From: Paenibacillus sp. FSL R5-0490
GTDB taxonomy: Bacteria; Bacillota; Bacilli; Bacillales; Cytobacillaceae
Reading direction: 5' to 3'
Assembly (NCBI RefSeq): GCF_001956215.1
Contig: NZ_MRTQ01000008.1
Coordinates: 62,001 to 126,000, forward strand
Length of the DNA stretch: 64,000 bases
The notes below the pieces were generated by a model, which saw only the letters and a program-made list of their open reading frames with translations, was not told where the DNA came from and did not search any database. Position numbers and translations under genes: made by a program. Positions within the stretch are counted from its first letter, which is position 1. The number at the start of each line of letters is the position of its first letter. Positions 8,677 to 17,326 of this stretch are shown here, in pieces.

Positions 8677-10329
8677 ATGAAAAAATCAATAAAGAAACGA
8701 ACCATTCCGGTGATTCTGTCTGTAGCCATGCTGGCTGCACCCGCCGTACAGGCTGAAACCCCCTACTACGGGAAATCATACAGCCAGCCTGAACAAATCA
8801 GACACCTTTTTCCAGCCATTGAGGTAAAGGACAATACTCCTGCCTTTTCAAGGGAAGGTGAAGCAGCATTTACTTCTCAAGAAGAAATGATGTCTTACAT
8901 AAAACAGCTCGAAGCCAAAAGTCCTTACCTCACTGTGAAAACAATCGGAACTTCTCAGGAAGGCCGTGACATACCAGCCCTTTATTTCACAAAGGACAAG
9001 CAGATCAGATCAGGCTATTTATCAAAAAAGCCGATTGTATGGGTTCAGAGCCAGATCCATGGAAACGAACCTGCCAGCGGTGAATCCATCCTGGCCCTGG
9101 CTAATAGGCTTACAGGTGATTTAGGCAAAGAGCTGCTGGATGATATCAATATTATCGTGATTCCAAGGGTAAATCCTGATGGCTCCTTTGATTTTAAGCG
9201 ACAGCTTGCCAACGGCCTTGACGGTAACCGCGATCACATCAAACTTGAATCACCTGAGGTCCAGGCCATTCATAAGGAATTCAATAAGTATTCACCTGAA
9301 GTTGTGATTGATGCTCATGAATATTCCGTTTACAGCAGCGCATTTAATCAAGTTGGAGAACAGGGTGCTTTGAAGTACCACGATATTCTGATCCAGTCAG
9401 GCCGAAACCTCAATATCCCGGAAAAAATCCGTCAGGCATCTGACAGTTTATTTGTCGGACCAACCATGGAAGAGCTTGAGAATAATGGCATATCCGCGGA
9501 AATTTACTATACTGCCGGCCTGGATGACCAGGGTGAAATTGAAATTATCGAGGGCTCCACTGAACCAAGAATTGGCCGGAATGCATTTGGACTTCAGCCT
9601 GCATTCTCCTTCCTTGTAGAAAGCAGAGGAATTGGCATTGGACGTGAGGATTTTAAGCGCAGAGTGAATGCCCAAATTGCCACACATGAGAGCATTCTTA
9701 AGCAAACAGCCAGTCATGCAAGACAAATTAAAAATCTGGTCGCATTTGAAAGACTAAACCTGATCAAAAAAGGCTTACTGCCAAATGACAACGACCCAAT
9801 CATCATTGACAGCGAAAACAAAGAACTGGAGAATGAAACTCTTGAAATGGTAGACATCGCAACGGGCACTGTTCAGGATATTCCTGTTAAATACTTAAGT
9901 GCTACAGATGCTGAACCAACATTGGTAAGAGACAGACCAACTGCCTATTTGATTAAACCTGGTCATGAGGATGTTGCGGAAAAATTAAAAACTCAAGGTT
10001 TAAAAGGCTTTAAGCTTCCGAGAAATGTAAGCCTTCCAGCTGAAGCCTTTACAGTTACCTCTAAGGAAAATTCAGGTAGTTATGAAGGCAGGGACCTTGC
10101 AGAAGTTGAAACAGAGCTGACTAAGAAGGACATTACCTTCCCGAAAGGAACTTATGTATTTCTGACCGCTCAGCCTCAATCCAATCTGCTTTCCCTGTCG
10201 CTTGAGCCTGAATCTGTAGACAGTTATACCACCTTTGGCTATGTTCCTTCGGAAGTTGGGCAGGAATTGCCGATTTACCGTTTCACCATTGATCCTAAGA
10301 AATCAAATATGAAACCGTTTATGAAATAA
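8677..10329 (+). CDS. Secreted M14-family zinc carboxypeptidase
   Basis: A 550-aa exported metallopeptidase. The first 27 residues form a signal peptide (KKR-rich start, hydrophobic core, cleavage near PAVQA-ET). The M14 zinc site is complete: HGNE (H128, E131) and the third ligand in DAHEYS (H214). Substrate binding includes GNRDHIK (R185) and the catalytic Glu is in FLVESRGIG. After the roughly 300-aa peptidase domain a long C-terminal region has no family I recognise. The protein probably trims peptides or cell-wall peptides outside the cell. The gene stands alone, with its own promoter and a terminator at 10332-10368. Confidence 0.92.
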   Translation: MKKSIKKRTIPVILSVAMLAAPAVQAETPYYGKSYSQPEQIRHLFPAIEVKDNTPAFSREGEAAFTSQEEMMSYIKQLEAKSPYLTVKTIGTSQEGRDIPALYFTKDKQIRSGYLSKKPIVWVQSQIHGNEPASGESILALANRLTGDLGKELLDDINIIVIPRVNPDGSFDFKRQLANGLDGNRDHIKLESPEVQAIHKEFNKYSPEVVIDAHEYSVYSSAFNQVGEQGALKYHDILIQSGRNLNIPEKIRQASDSLFVGPTMEELENNGISAEIYYTAGLDDQGEIEIIEGSTEPRIGRNAFGLQPAFSFLVESRGIGIGREDFKRRVNAQIATHESILKQTASHARQIKNLVAFERLNLIKKGLLPNDNDPIIIDSENKELENETLEMVDIATGTVQDIPVKYLSATDAEPTLVRDRPTAYLIKPGHEDVAEKLKTQGLKGFKLPRNVSLPAEAFTVTSKENSGSYEGRDLAEVETELTKKDITFPKGTYVFLTAQPQSNLLSLSLEPESVDSYTTFGYVPSEVGQELPIYRFTIDPKKSNMKPFMK

Positions 10330-10331
10330 AG

Positions 10332-10368
10332 AATAAGGAGGCTGACTCAAGGTGTCAGCCTCCTTATT
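10332..10368. terminator. Bidirectional terminator between M14 peptidase and MFS genes
   Basis: A 15-bp stem (AATAAGGAGGCTGAC pairing with its complement at 10354-10368) around a 7-nt loop, AT-rich at both ends. It overlaps the stop codon of the convergent MFS gene. Confidence 0.85.
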
Positions 10369-11605
10369 AATTTGCAGCCCGTGCGCGTACTTTTTCCTTT
10401 ATTAACCCTGCGCCCATCAATCCCATCAGTGAGAAGATGACCGGTATAATAAATCCGTACTGGTAGCCTGCTTCAAATGTATCCAAAACTTTTCCGAAGA
10501 TAAATGGCAGAAGAACTGCGCTAAGGAAACCGCCGGTGTTGGCAAATCCTGAAACGACACCCACGTCCCGAATGTCAAATGATTTTCTGACAAGCGCGAA
10601 CGTCAGCGTACTTGCTCCATTTCCATAGCCCATGATCAGGAAAAGGACAATCAGGAGCGGATATGGAGGCTTACCCTGAAATAACAGAAAAGTTGCCCAT
10701 CCAAGGACGGCGACGGAGTGGGCAAAAAGATAAGGACGTTTGATGCTGCCCATCCGGCCTGATATAAAGCTCATTAACGGAGCACCAATGATGGCACCAA
10801 ACAATCCGATCATGACAAGCTGGCTGGAATCGGAACGGCTCAGATCATACATATCCATGCCATACGGAACAGCCCACGAGCCGATGAAGCCTACATAAGT
10901 GCCGACCAGGCCAAAATGACAGAAGAACGTGGCCCATGCCTGGCGGTCAGAAAAAATTCTTTTTAATATGCTTGCTGTTTTTTCTTTTGGCTCTTTTTTA
11001 CCTTTCGTTTTTTTAGGCTCTATGCCCATTCGTGAAGGCTGCCAGATTAAAATGATATACAGCAATACGGCAAGAATGGTCAAAATAATCCCTACGGCCA
11101 GAAACGGGATGCGCCAGCCCAATATGGAAATCCAAATGGAAAATGGCACAGTCGCGAGCAAAAAGCCAAAGCTTCCGGACATGCCCGCAAAGCCAAGCAG
11201 CTTCACGAATTCATTAACCTTAAACCATCTGCCTAAAATGATGACAACATTTATCCAAATCGTTGCATCACCTATACCAACCAGCATCCTTGCTGCGAAA
11301 AGAACGTATTCATTCGCGGCAAAGCTGAATAATAACGTCCCTATCCCATTCAGAAGGGTCCCGGTGATTAAAAATACATTAGGGCCGAAACGGTCGGATA
11401 ATATTCCAATCGGAACCTGCAGACTGGCATAGGCGAAAAATTGGATGCTTGTCAGAAGCCCAATGGCCGCAGCAGTCACGCCGAATTCCTTCATTAATTG
11501 ATCTGTAATTAAACCAGGGGCAGTTCTTTGGCTCACGATCAAAAAGTATGCAAATAAAACCGCGCCAAAGACGAGCCACCTGTATTTGCTGTTATGTTTC
11601 TCCAC
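10367..11605 (-). CDS. MFS transporter
   Basis: A 412-aa major facilitator with about 12 hydrophobic segments. The loop 2-3 signature is GILSDRFGPNVF, and a long charged central loop (KKTKGKKEPKEK region) separates the two six-helix halves. The N-terminal part (QRTAPGLITDQLMKEFG) resembles anion/sugar-phosphate-type MFS permeases, but the substrate is not determinable. GTG start with a TAGGAGC site. Nothing in the neighbourhood (secreted peptidase on one side, dioxygenase on the other) defines its cargo. Confidence 0.88.
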   Translation of the reverse strand: MEKHNSKYRWLVFGAVLFAYFLIVSQRTAPGLITDQLMKEFGVTAAAIGLLTSIQFFAYASLQVPIGILSDRFGPNVFLITGTLLNGIGTLLFSFAANEYVLFAARMLVGIGDATIWINVVIILGRWFKVNEFVKLLGFAGMSGSFGFLLATVPFSIWISILGWRIPFLAVGIILTILAVLLYIILIWQPSRMGIEPKKTKGKKEPKEKTASILKRIFSDRQAWATFFCHFGLVGTYVGFIGSWAVPYGMDMYDLSRSDSSQLVMIGLFGAIIGAPLMSFISGRMGSIKRPYLFAHSVAVLGWATFLLFQGKPPYPLLIVLFLIMGYGNGASTLTFALVRKSFDIRDVGVVSGFANTGGFLSAVLLPFIFGKVLDTFEAGYQYGFIIPVIFSLMGLMGAGLIKEKVRARAAN

Positions 11606-11655
11606 TGCTCTCTGCTCCTACATTTTTAATGAATACCCTCCATTATACCCTAAAA

Positions 11656-11706
11656 AAAGGCATCTGTCCTCCACAGCGTTAAAGCAATGGACTGACAGAT
11701 GCCTTT
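11656..11706 (-). terminator. Rho-independent terminator of the dioxygenase gene
   Basis: AAAGGCATCTGTC and its reverse complement form a 13-bp stem around a 25-nt loop, followed on the minus strand by a run of T. Confidence 0.85.
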
Positions 11707-11713
11707 GGCCTGG

Positions 11714-12691
11714 TTATTCTTTCACAAGATCCTTCGTGCTTCTTACTGTATCGATCGGACGGACATAGCTTTCGATCTGGGCCCTTTTCGGCTCGAGGAA
11801 TGGCGGCAGTGACAGCTTTTCCCCAAGTGTTTCATAAGGCTCGTCACCCATGAAACCAGGTCCATCCGTTGCGAATTCAAATAAAATCTGCGGAGCAACC
11901 CGGGAATATAAAGAACCGAAGAAGAAACGGTCGACAAAACCTGAAGTCTGGAAACCAAAGCCTCTCAAATGCTGATCCCATTCCTCTAAAACCGATTTAT
12001 CTTCGACACGGAATGCAGCATGATGAACGGTTCCGTAGCCCTGGCGAGCCTGCGGAAGAGATGGATTATATTCCACAACAACCTGTGCACCATTCCCTCC
12101 TTCACCTACTTCGAATAAGTGGAAATCTCCTTCTTGAGCGATTTCCTTAAAGTGAAGCACTTTTTCCATCATTTCTTTGAAGTAATCAAATTGAGCCACC
12201 CTTACAAAAAGCGGCCCCAGACCGGTGATCGCGTACTCCAGCGGGATTGGCCCTTTTTGCCATGGTGTTCCTGAAGGTACTCCTTTATTGGCTTCATCAG
12301 AGATCAATTGGTATTTTTGATCATCAAAATCTGTGAATGACAGAGTCTTCTTGCCGAACTGCTCCTGAATGCCGGAATGGGGAACCTTTAAGCGGTCAAA
12401 TCGCTTTACCCAATAATCGAGCGCTTCATCTGCCGGAACCCGGAAGGACGTTTTTGATATTTCATCTGTTCCGTGAGAGCCCTTCGGAATACCGGGAAAA
12501 TCAAAAAACGTCATATCCGTTCCAGGACTTCCTGTATCATCTGCAAAAAATAAGTGATAGGTTTGAATGTCATCCTGATTGACGGTCTTCTTTACTAAAC
12601 GCATTCCTAATGTATATGTGAAAAACTCATAATTTTTTTCCGCACTGCTGGTGATGGCTGTAACATGGTGAATACCTTTTAATTGATTCAA
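11714..12691 (-). CDS. Ring-cleaving extradiol dioxygenase, VOC family (MhqO/MhqA-like)
   Basis: A 325-aa, two-module vicinal-oxygen-chelate protein. The N-module starts LKGIHHVTAITSSAEKN with the first metal His. The C-module has YGTVHHAAFRVEDK with the second His, and the Glu ligand lies in the SRVAPQILFEFATDGPG block. B. subtilis MhqA/MhqE/MhqO proteins of this size detoxify quinones and hydroquinones. Start is TTG 12691 behind GGGGAGGAAG. A palindrome at 12727-12744 matches the MhqR operator, supporting a role in quinone/electrophile resistance. Confidence 0.9.
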   Translation of the reverse strand: MNQLKGIHHVTAITSSAEKNYEFFTYTLGMRLVKKTVNQDDIQTYHLFFADDTGSPGTDMTFFDFPGIPKGSHGTDEISKTSFRVPADEALDYWVKRFDRLKVPHSGIQEQFGKKTLSFTDFDDQKYQLISDEANKGVPSGTPWQKGPIPLEYAITGLGPLFVRVAQFDYFKEMMEKVLHFKEIAQEGDFHLFEVGEGGNGAQVVVEYNPSLPQARQGYGTVHHAAFRVEDKSVLEEWDQHLRGFGFQTSGFVDRFFFGSLYSRVAPQILFEFATDGPGFMGDEPYETLGEKLSLPPFLEPKRAQIESYVRPIDTVRSTKDLVKE

Positions 12692-12726
12692 GTGTACTTC
12701 CTCCCCTTTGTTATCTTAAAATAAAA

Positions 12727-12744
12727 TATCTTTAATTCGAGATA
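12727..12744 (-). promoter_or_regulatory. MhqR-type operator
   Basis: TATCTTTAATTCGAGATA reads as an imperfect palindrome with ATCT...AGAT arms. This is the arrangement of the B. subtilis MhqR (MarR family) box upstream of mhq genes. It lies 36 nt upstream of the TTG start of the dioxygenase. No mhqR gene is in the window. Confidence 0.65.
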
Positions 12745-12792
12745 ATTTTACTTTATCACGGCATATTGCTGGTGTCAACATTACCCGGGGTA

Positions 12793-12933
12793 CTAGAAAA
12801 AGGATTTAATAATGTCTTCTTCATGATTACATTCCTTGCAGATGTACTCAATTTCAAGTGCATCTTCCCTGGCGATATGGACTGTTTCTTTTCCGCAGAC
12901 TTCACAATATCTTTTTTCCGTAACTTCCTTCAT
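12793..12933 (-). CDS. Small zinc-ribbon-like protein (46 aa)
   Basis: A short ORF with two CxxC knuckles, YCEVCGKE and YICKECNHE, spaced about 20 residues apart, as in rubredoxin-like or treble-clef zinc ribbons. An AGGAGA site stands 9 nt before ATG 12933. It is transcribed on the minus strand between the structured RNA and the dioxygenase. No close family recognised; metal binding is inferred from the four cysteines. Confidence 0.72.
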   Translation of the reverse strand: MKEVTEKRYCEVCGKETVHIAREDALEIEYICKECNHEEDIIKSFF

Positions 12934-12997
12934 TTATTCCATCTCCTGTTCTTGTGTCGTTTATCTTGGTTTAACCAGAATTTCAGTTTCTAAACGC

Positions 12998-13235
12998 AAA
13001 AAAACCAGCTCCCATTGGGAACTGGTTTGATTACAGTATGTACAGCCGCCATTGCCGTAAATAATGATAAGAAAGTTTTAAACCACCACTCCTCAAAGTG
13101 GGTGTTCGCAGAAACATTCCTGCCTGTCCTCCTTGTCATATAGACGGAGGCTTGTCATTCCCGTTTCAATGTAAAACTCCCTATTACAGCTTAAAGGTTA
13201 AAACTTTATTATGATTACGAACAATGCAGCTTGTA
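12998..13235 (-). ncRNA. Structured RNA candidate, copy A
   Basis: About 235 nt nearly identical to 41026-41262, with no shared reading frame. On the minus strand the RNA ends in a clear Rho-independent terminator (13001-13028, stem AACCAG...CTGGTT followed by a T run). A long-range stem pairs 13196-13207 with 13071-13084 (AAAGTTTTAACC with GGTTTAAAACTTT). Inside are smaller hairpins, CCTCC/GGAGG and CCACTT/AGTGG. Both copies keep CATAATA or CATACTA just upstream, which could be a -10 element. It does not match riboswitches I can recall; a stand-alone sRNA is likely. Confidence 0.7.
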
Positions 13236-13450
13236 TTACTATATTAACGGATGCCGGCGGATTTTTCAATGGGCATGCTCAGGCTTTTTTAAAGTACGAA
13301 AAATGGTTTACCAAGAAAATAAGCGCTCTTCATTAGCATCCATTTCTCTCCTCAGTTTTCCCCCCTGCCAATTCAGCCCATTTTGTAATACATTTCCCTC
13401 TTTTAACAAATACTTTTTAAATAGAACGAATGAATAGGCGGTGGTGTAGT

Positions 13451-16441
13451 ATGGACGGTGGAAAATTCACTTTTTACCTGGATGAAAAAGAAATTCAAGC
13501 AAAGCCGGGACAGTCGATTTTTGAGGCGGCGCGGGATCATAACCACTTTCTCCCGGGGATTTGTTCTTCCCAGCCGGATTTAGGGGTTGGCGTCATTCAG
13601 ACGTGCGATACCTGTTACGTGGAGATTGATGGCGAACTGAAAAGGTCCTGTTCGACTAAAGCCGAGCCGAATCTAAAAGTAAGTTCGGTGTCCGAGCTGG
13701 CAAAGGAAGCACAGCTTGAAGGAATGTCCCGCATATTAAAAAATCATGAGCTATACTGCACGGTTTGCGATAACAATAATGGAAACTGTGTGGTGCATAA
13801 TACAGCGGAGCATTTTAAGATTGAGCATCAGAAGTATGATTTTAAGCCAAAGCCCTACCCTCAGGATAATTCAAACCCCTTTTACCGGTATGAACCGGAT
13901 CAGTGTATCCTTTGCGGTCTTTGTGTGGAGGCGTGCCAGGATCTGCAGGTGAGCGAAGTGCTGAGTATCGCCTGGGACCGGGAGCAGCCGCGCGTGATTT
14001 GGGATAATGATGTGCCTATTAATGAATCTTCCTGCGTATCCTGCGGACATTGTGTGACGGTGTGCCCATGCAATGCATTAATGGAGAAATCGATGCTCGG
14101 CAAAGCCGGCTACCTTACGAATATTCCAAAGCCGCTTCTTGAGCCGATGATTGATTTAACAAAAGAAGTTGAGCCAGGCTATAAAGAGATTTTTGCGATA
14201 TCCAATGTAGAGGCGGCGATGCGGGAAGCGCGTATTAAGCGCACTAAAACGGTCTGTACGTATTGCGGAGTCGGCTGCAGCTTCGAGGTTTGGACGAAAG
14301 ACCGGGAAATTCTCAAAATCCAGCCGTCACCTGAAGCCCCTGTTAATGGGATTTCAACTTGTGTAAAAGGAAAATTCGGCTGGAGCTTTGTAAACAGCAA
14401 ACAGCGCCTCACCAAGCCCCTAATCAGAAAGGGCGAAAAATTTTATGAAGCGACATGGGATGAGGCCCTCTCTTTGATTGCCGAGAAATTCACTGGCATA
14501 AAAGAAGAAAATGGGCCGGATGCCCTCGGCTTTATTGCATCTTCCAAGTGTTCCAACGAAGAAAACTATCTGTTCCAGAAGCTGGCCAGGGCTATTTTTA
14601 AAACGAATAATATTGATAATTGTTCCAGATACTGTCAGACACCTGCCTCCATGGGTCTTATCCGCACAGTCGGCATTGGCGGGGACTCCGGTACGATGAA
14701 GGATATTGCAAGCTCTGAATTAATCATTGTTGTCGGTGCGAACCCGGCAGAATCACATCCTGTTCTCGCAACCCGAATTAAACGGGCACATAAATTGGCT
14801 GACCAGAAGCTGATTGTTGCCGACCTTCGGAAAAATGATCTGGCGGACCGGGCTGATTTGCATATCCATCCGAAACCGGGCACGGATCTTGTATGGCTTT
14901 CAGCTGTAACGAAATACTTTTTTGACCAGGGCTGGGAAGACCGTGAATTTCTTAACACGCGTGTGAATCAAGTGGATGAATACAAAAAGTCCCTTGAAAA
15001 ATTCACGATGGATTATGCGGAAGAAACAACCGGGATCGCAAAAGAAACACTGATCAAAATGGCTGAAATGATTCATGATGCTAAAGGCACATGCATTTTA
15101 TGGGCCATGGGTGTTACCCAGCACTTAGGCGGCACGGATACAAGCACCGCGATTTGCAACCTGCTTTTAGTTACAGGCAATTTTGGCAAGCCGGGTGCGG
15201 GCGCCTATCCTCTGCGCGGCCACAATAACGTGCAGGGTGCGAGTGATTTCGGGACAATGCCTACCTGGCTTCCGGGATATCAGCCAATAGAAAATGACCA
15301 AATACGCACCCGCTTTGAACAAGCCTGGGGCACAGAACTCCCTAAAAATCCTGGTCTAAACAATCATCAGATTGTAGAAGCCATCCAGGCTGGCAAAGTA
15401 AAGGCAATGTATCTTTTTGGCGAAGAAATGGGCCTTGTGGATTCGAATATCAATTATGTTCACGAAGCCTTTGAAAAACTGGATTTCTTTGTCGTGCAGG
15501 ATATTTTCTTTTCCAAGACGGCCCAATTTGCGGATGTGATTCTGCCTGCAGCGCCAAGCCTTGAAAAAGACGGCACCTTCACGAATACTGAGCGGCGGAT
15601 CCAGCGATTTAATAAAGTTTTCGAGCCGCTCGGGGACAGTAAACCGGATTGGCTCATCTTTCAGGAGCTTGCCAACAAGCTTGGGGCAAACTGGCATTAT
15701 AACGATCCAGGTGAAATTATGGATGAAGCCGCTGAGCTTTCGCCTGTTTTTGCCGGTGTCAGCTACAAGCGGCTTGAAAACTGGGAAAGCCTTGTTTGGC
15801 CTGTTGCTCCGGATGGAACGGATACACCTTTACTCTACAAGGATCAATTTCATTTTCCGGATGGTAAAGCCCGCTTAATTACTGTGGATTGGACTCCTCC
15901 TTATGAAGCCGGAGAGGAATATGACCTTCATTTGAACAATGGAAGAATCCTGGAGCATTTCCATGAAGGCAATATGACCTATCAATCCGAAGGAATTTCC
16001 TATAAGGTGCCGGAGCTTTGGCTGGAGGTTTCTCCTGAACTGGCGGACGAGCGGAACATCAAAACCGGCAGTCTTGTGCGACTCACCTCCCCTTACGGCC
16101 ATGTCAAAGTAAAAGTCTGGGTGACAGATCAGGTGAAGGGAAAAGAACTGTATTTGCCGATGCATACAACTGAAGGAATGGGAGCAGTCAACAAGCTGAC
16201 CAGCAGCTATCATGACAAAATTACGCATACACCTAACTACAAGGAAATGCAGGTGAAAATGGAAGTGCTGGAACGGGACGGCGAATCACCGCTTCCTCAT
16301 CATAACTTCCGGTTTGGCAGCCCGCAGCCGCATATTGGCGTCGAAACAGAGAAAAAGTGGAGCCGGGACGACTTCATCTCCATTCCGGAAATGCTGAAAA
16401 AGGAGGGTATCTACGATGGCGAAAGCGATCAAGCAAATTGA
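13451..16441 (+). CDS. NAD-type formate dehydrogenase catalytic subunit (FdhF/YrhE-like, molybdopterin)
   Basis: Oxidises formate to CO2 at a bis-MGD Mo/W centre. The 996-aa protein has an N-terminal 2Fe-2S domain (C38, C52, C55, C67), a His-Cys3 4Fe-4S site (H99, C103, C106, C113), two ferredoxin clusters (CILCGLCVEAC, CVSCGHCVTVC), the CTYCGVGC 4Fe-4S site (C269-C304), and the active-site ligand in NCSRYCQTP (C395). The ligand is an ordinary Cys codon, not Sec. ATG 13451 is preferred over an upstream ATG at 13430 because AGGCGGTG precedes it. It heads a four-gene operon. B. subtilis YrhE/YjgC are of similar length. Confidence 0.95.
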   Translation: MDGGKFTFYLDEKEIQAKPGQSIFEAARDHNHFLPGICSSQPDLGVGVIQTCDTCYVEIDGELKRSCSTKAEPNLKVSSVSELAKEAQLEGMSRILKNHELYCTVCDNNNGNCVVHNTAEHFKIEHQKYDFKPKPYPQDNSNPFYRYEPDQCILCGLCVEACQDLQVSEVLSIAWDREQPRVIWDNDVPINESSCVSCGHCVTVCPCNALMEKSMLGKAGYLTNIPKPLLEPMIDLTKEVEPGYKEIFAISNVEAAMREARIKRTKTVCTYCGVGCSFEVWTKDREILKIQPSPEAPVNGISTCVKGKFGWSFVNSKQRLTKPLIRKGEKFYEATWDEALSLIAEKFTGIKEENGPDALGFIASSKCSNEENYLFQKLARAIFKTNNIDNCSRYCQTPASMGLIRTVGIGGDSGTMKDIASSELIIVVGANPAESHPVLATRIKRAHKLADQKLIVADLRKNDLADRADLHIHPKPGTDLVWLSAVTKYFFDQGWEDREFLNTRVNQVDEYKKSLEKFTMDYAEETTGIAKETLIKMAEMIHDAKGTCILWAMGVTQHLGGTDTSTAICNLLLVTGNFGKPGAGAYPLRGHNNVQGASDFGTMPTWLPGYQPIENDQIRTRFEQAWGTELPKNPGLNNHQIVEAIQAGKVKAMYLFGEEMGLVDSNINYVHEAFEKLDFFVVQDIFFSKTAQFADVILPAAPSLEKDGTFTNTERRIQRFNKVFEPLGDSKPDWLIFQELANKLGANWHYNDPGEIMDEAAELSPVFAGVSYKRLENWESLVWPVAPDGTDTPLLYKDQFHFPDGKARLITVDWTPPYEAGEEYDLHLNNGRILEHFHEGNMTYQSEGISYKVPELWLEVSPELADERNIKTGSLVRLTSPYGHVKVKVWVTDQVKGKELYLPMHTTEGMGAVNKLTSSYHDKITHTPNYKEMQVKMEVLERDGESPLPHHNFRFGSPQPHIGVETEKKWSRDDFISIPEMLKKEGIYDGESDQAN

Positions 16442-16922
16442 ACTGGTTCAGCCTTCTGCCGAGGAAGAGCAGGCACAGGATATAGCAGGTCTTTTAACGC
16501 AGCTCAGCCAGAATCGTGAGGCCATCGCAAGTGCCATCGATATCATCGGTCAGCTGCAAAAATCTGGGATACTTGATATTATCCAGGGATTTCTGCATTC
16601 AAAAGAAAAAGTGGCTGCCATTGCGATTGACCAGGTTAACCAGCCGAACATGCACAATATCATCCGCAACGGTTTTAATACCGTCGATTTTCTGGGCTCC
16701 CTCGATCCCCAGCAGATGAATATCATGATGAGTGCTGTCACGAAAGGCCTTGATGAATCAGCAGAAGTGATGAAAAGAAATGAAAAGACCGGTGTGCTCG
16801 GGCTTATGAAAGCCCTGCGTGATCCTGACATTAATCTGGCCATGAATTCTATGCTTGGTTTTCTCAAAGGAATGGGCAGGGAAATGGGCAAAGAGCACAG
16901 TCATTATAAAACAGGAGAGTGA
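16416..16922 (+). CDS. DUF1641 protein, formate dehydrogenase partner (YrhD/YjgD-like)
   Basis: A 168-aa, mostly helical soluble protein of the DUF1641 family. The family is known in Bacillus as the gene next to YrhE/YjgC formate dehydrogenases and is probably an accessory or small subunit. It overlaps the fdhF stop by 26 nt, with AAAGGAGG upstream of ATG 16416, which suggests translational coupling. Residues NSMLGFLKGMGREMG near the C-terminus are glycine/methionine-rich. Molecular function is not established. Confidence 0.88.
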   Translation: MAKAIKQIELVQPSAEEEQAQDIAGLLTQLSQNREAIASAIDIIGQLQKSGILDIIQGFLHSKEKVAAIAIDQVNQPNMHNIIRNGFNTVDFLGSLDPQQMNIMMSAVTKGLDESAEVMKRNEKTGVLGLMKALRDPDINLAMNSMLGFLKGMGREMGKEHSHYKTGE

Positions 16923-16928
16923 TTTTTC

Positions 16929-17144
16929 ATGATTACTCGAACAGTATCTATTGAAAACATGGATCAGACGGATGAAGAAAAACTAAGCAAAGCTCTGTAT
17001 GATGTCTGGGGTGTACGGAAGATTAAGCTGAATTCCATGAGTGGTGAAGCAGTTATTTCATTTGATGAAGATGCTGCTTCCTTCATGGATTTTGAACAGG
17101 CTATTAAAGACTGCGGATATAGCATCCTGTCAAGTGATGAATAA
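16929..17144 (+). CDS. HMA-like small protein lacking the CxxC metal motif (71 aa)
   Basis: The pattern is beta-alpha-beta-beta-alpha-beta: TRTVSIENMDQTDEEKLSKAL, then WGVRKIKLNSMSGEAVISFD, then FEQAIKDCGYSI. This has the spacing of heavy-metal-associated (ferredoxin-like) domains, where the loop after the first strand normally carries MxCxxC. Here that loop is ENMDQTDE, so the metal site is absent. It is third in the formate dehydrogenase operon, 6 nt after the DUF1641 gene. The family resemblance is by eye; it may act as a protein-interaction or delivery module. Confidence 0.7.
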   Translation: MITRTVSIENMDQTDEEKLSKALYDVWGVRKIKLNSMSGEAVISFDEDAASFMDFEQAIKDCGYSILSSDE

Positions 17145-17156
17145 GGGGGTTTTACT

Positions 17157-17285
17157 TTGGCAAAGGTCTGTGAAATCTGCGGGCACATAGAGGAAACGGA
17201 AGAAGAGGAATACAGTCTTGATATGCTGGTTATCTGCCCGGATTGCTCCAATGACCGCGTTCATCCATTTTCATTTGAAAAATAA
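17157..17285 (+). CDS. Small zinc-ribbon protein of the formate dehydrogenase operon (42 aa)
   Basis: A TTG-initiated ORF following AAGGGGG, ending TAA at 17285. It has two CxxC pairs, VCEICGHIE and VICPDCSND, separated by an acidic EETEEEEY stretch. It lies 12 nt after the HMA-like gene and just before the operon terminator. The arrangement is that of a small rubredoxin/zinc-ribbon. A role in electron transfer to, or maturation of, the formate dehydrogenase is possible but unproven. Confidence 0.75.
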   Translation: MAKVCEICGHIEETEEEEYSLDMLVICPDCSNDRVHPFSFEK

Positions 17286-17290
17286 TAAAG

Positions 17291-17324
17291 AACTCCTGCC
17301 AGCTGACCCGGCAGGAGTTTTTCT
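17291..17324. terminator. Terminator after the formate dehydrogenase operon
   Basis: A 10-bp stem (AACTCCTGCC with GGCAGGAGTT), 9-nt loop, then TTTTCT. It is shared with the convergent OFA transporter gene. Confidence 0.85.
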
Positions 17325-17326
17325 CT

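Noticed and set aside
13430-13450. Formate dehydrogenase start at ATG 13430
   Set aside because: No ribosome site, while AGGCGGTG serves ATG 13451.
14600-14660. Selenocysteine in either formate dehydrogenase
   Set aside because: The Mo-ligand position is an ordinary Cys codon in both (SRYCQTP and SRICHSPS).
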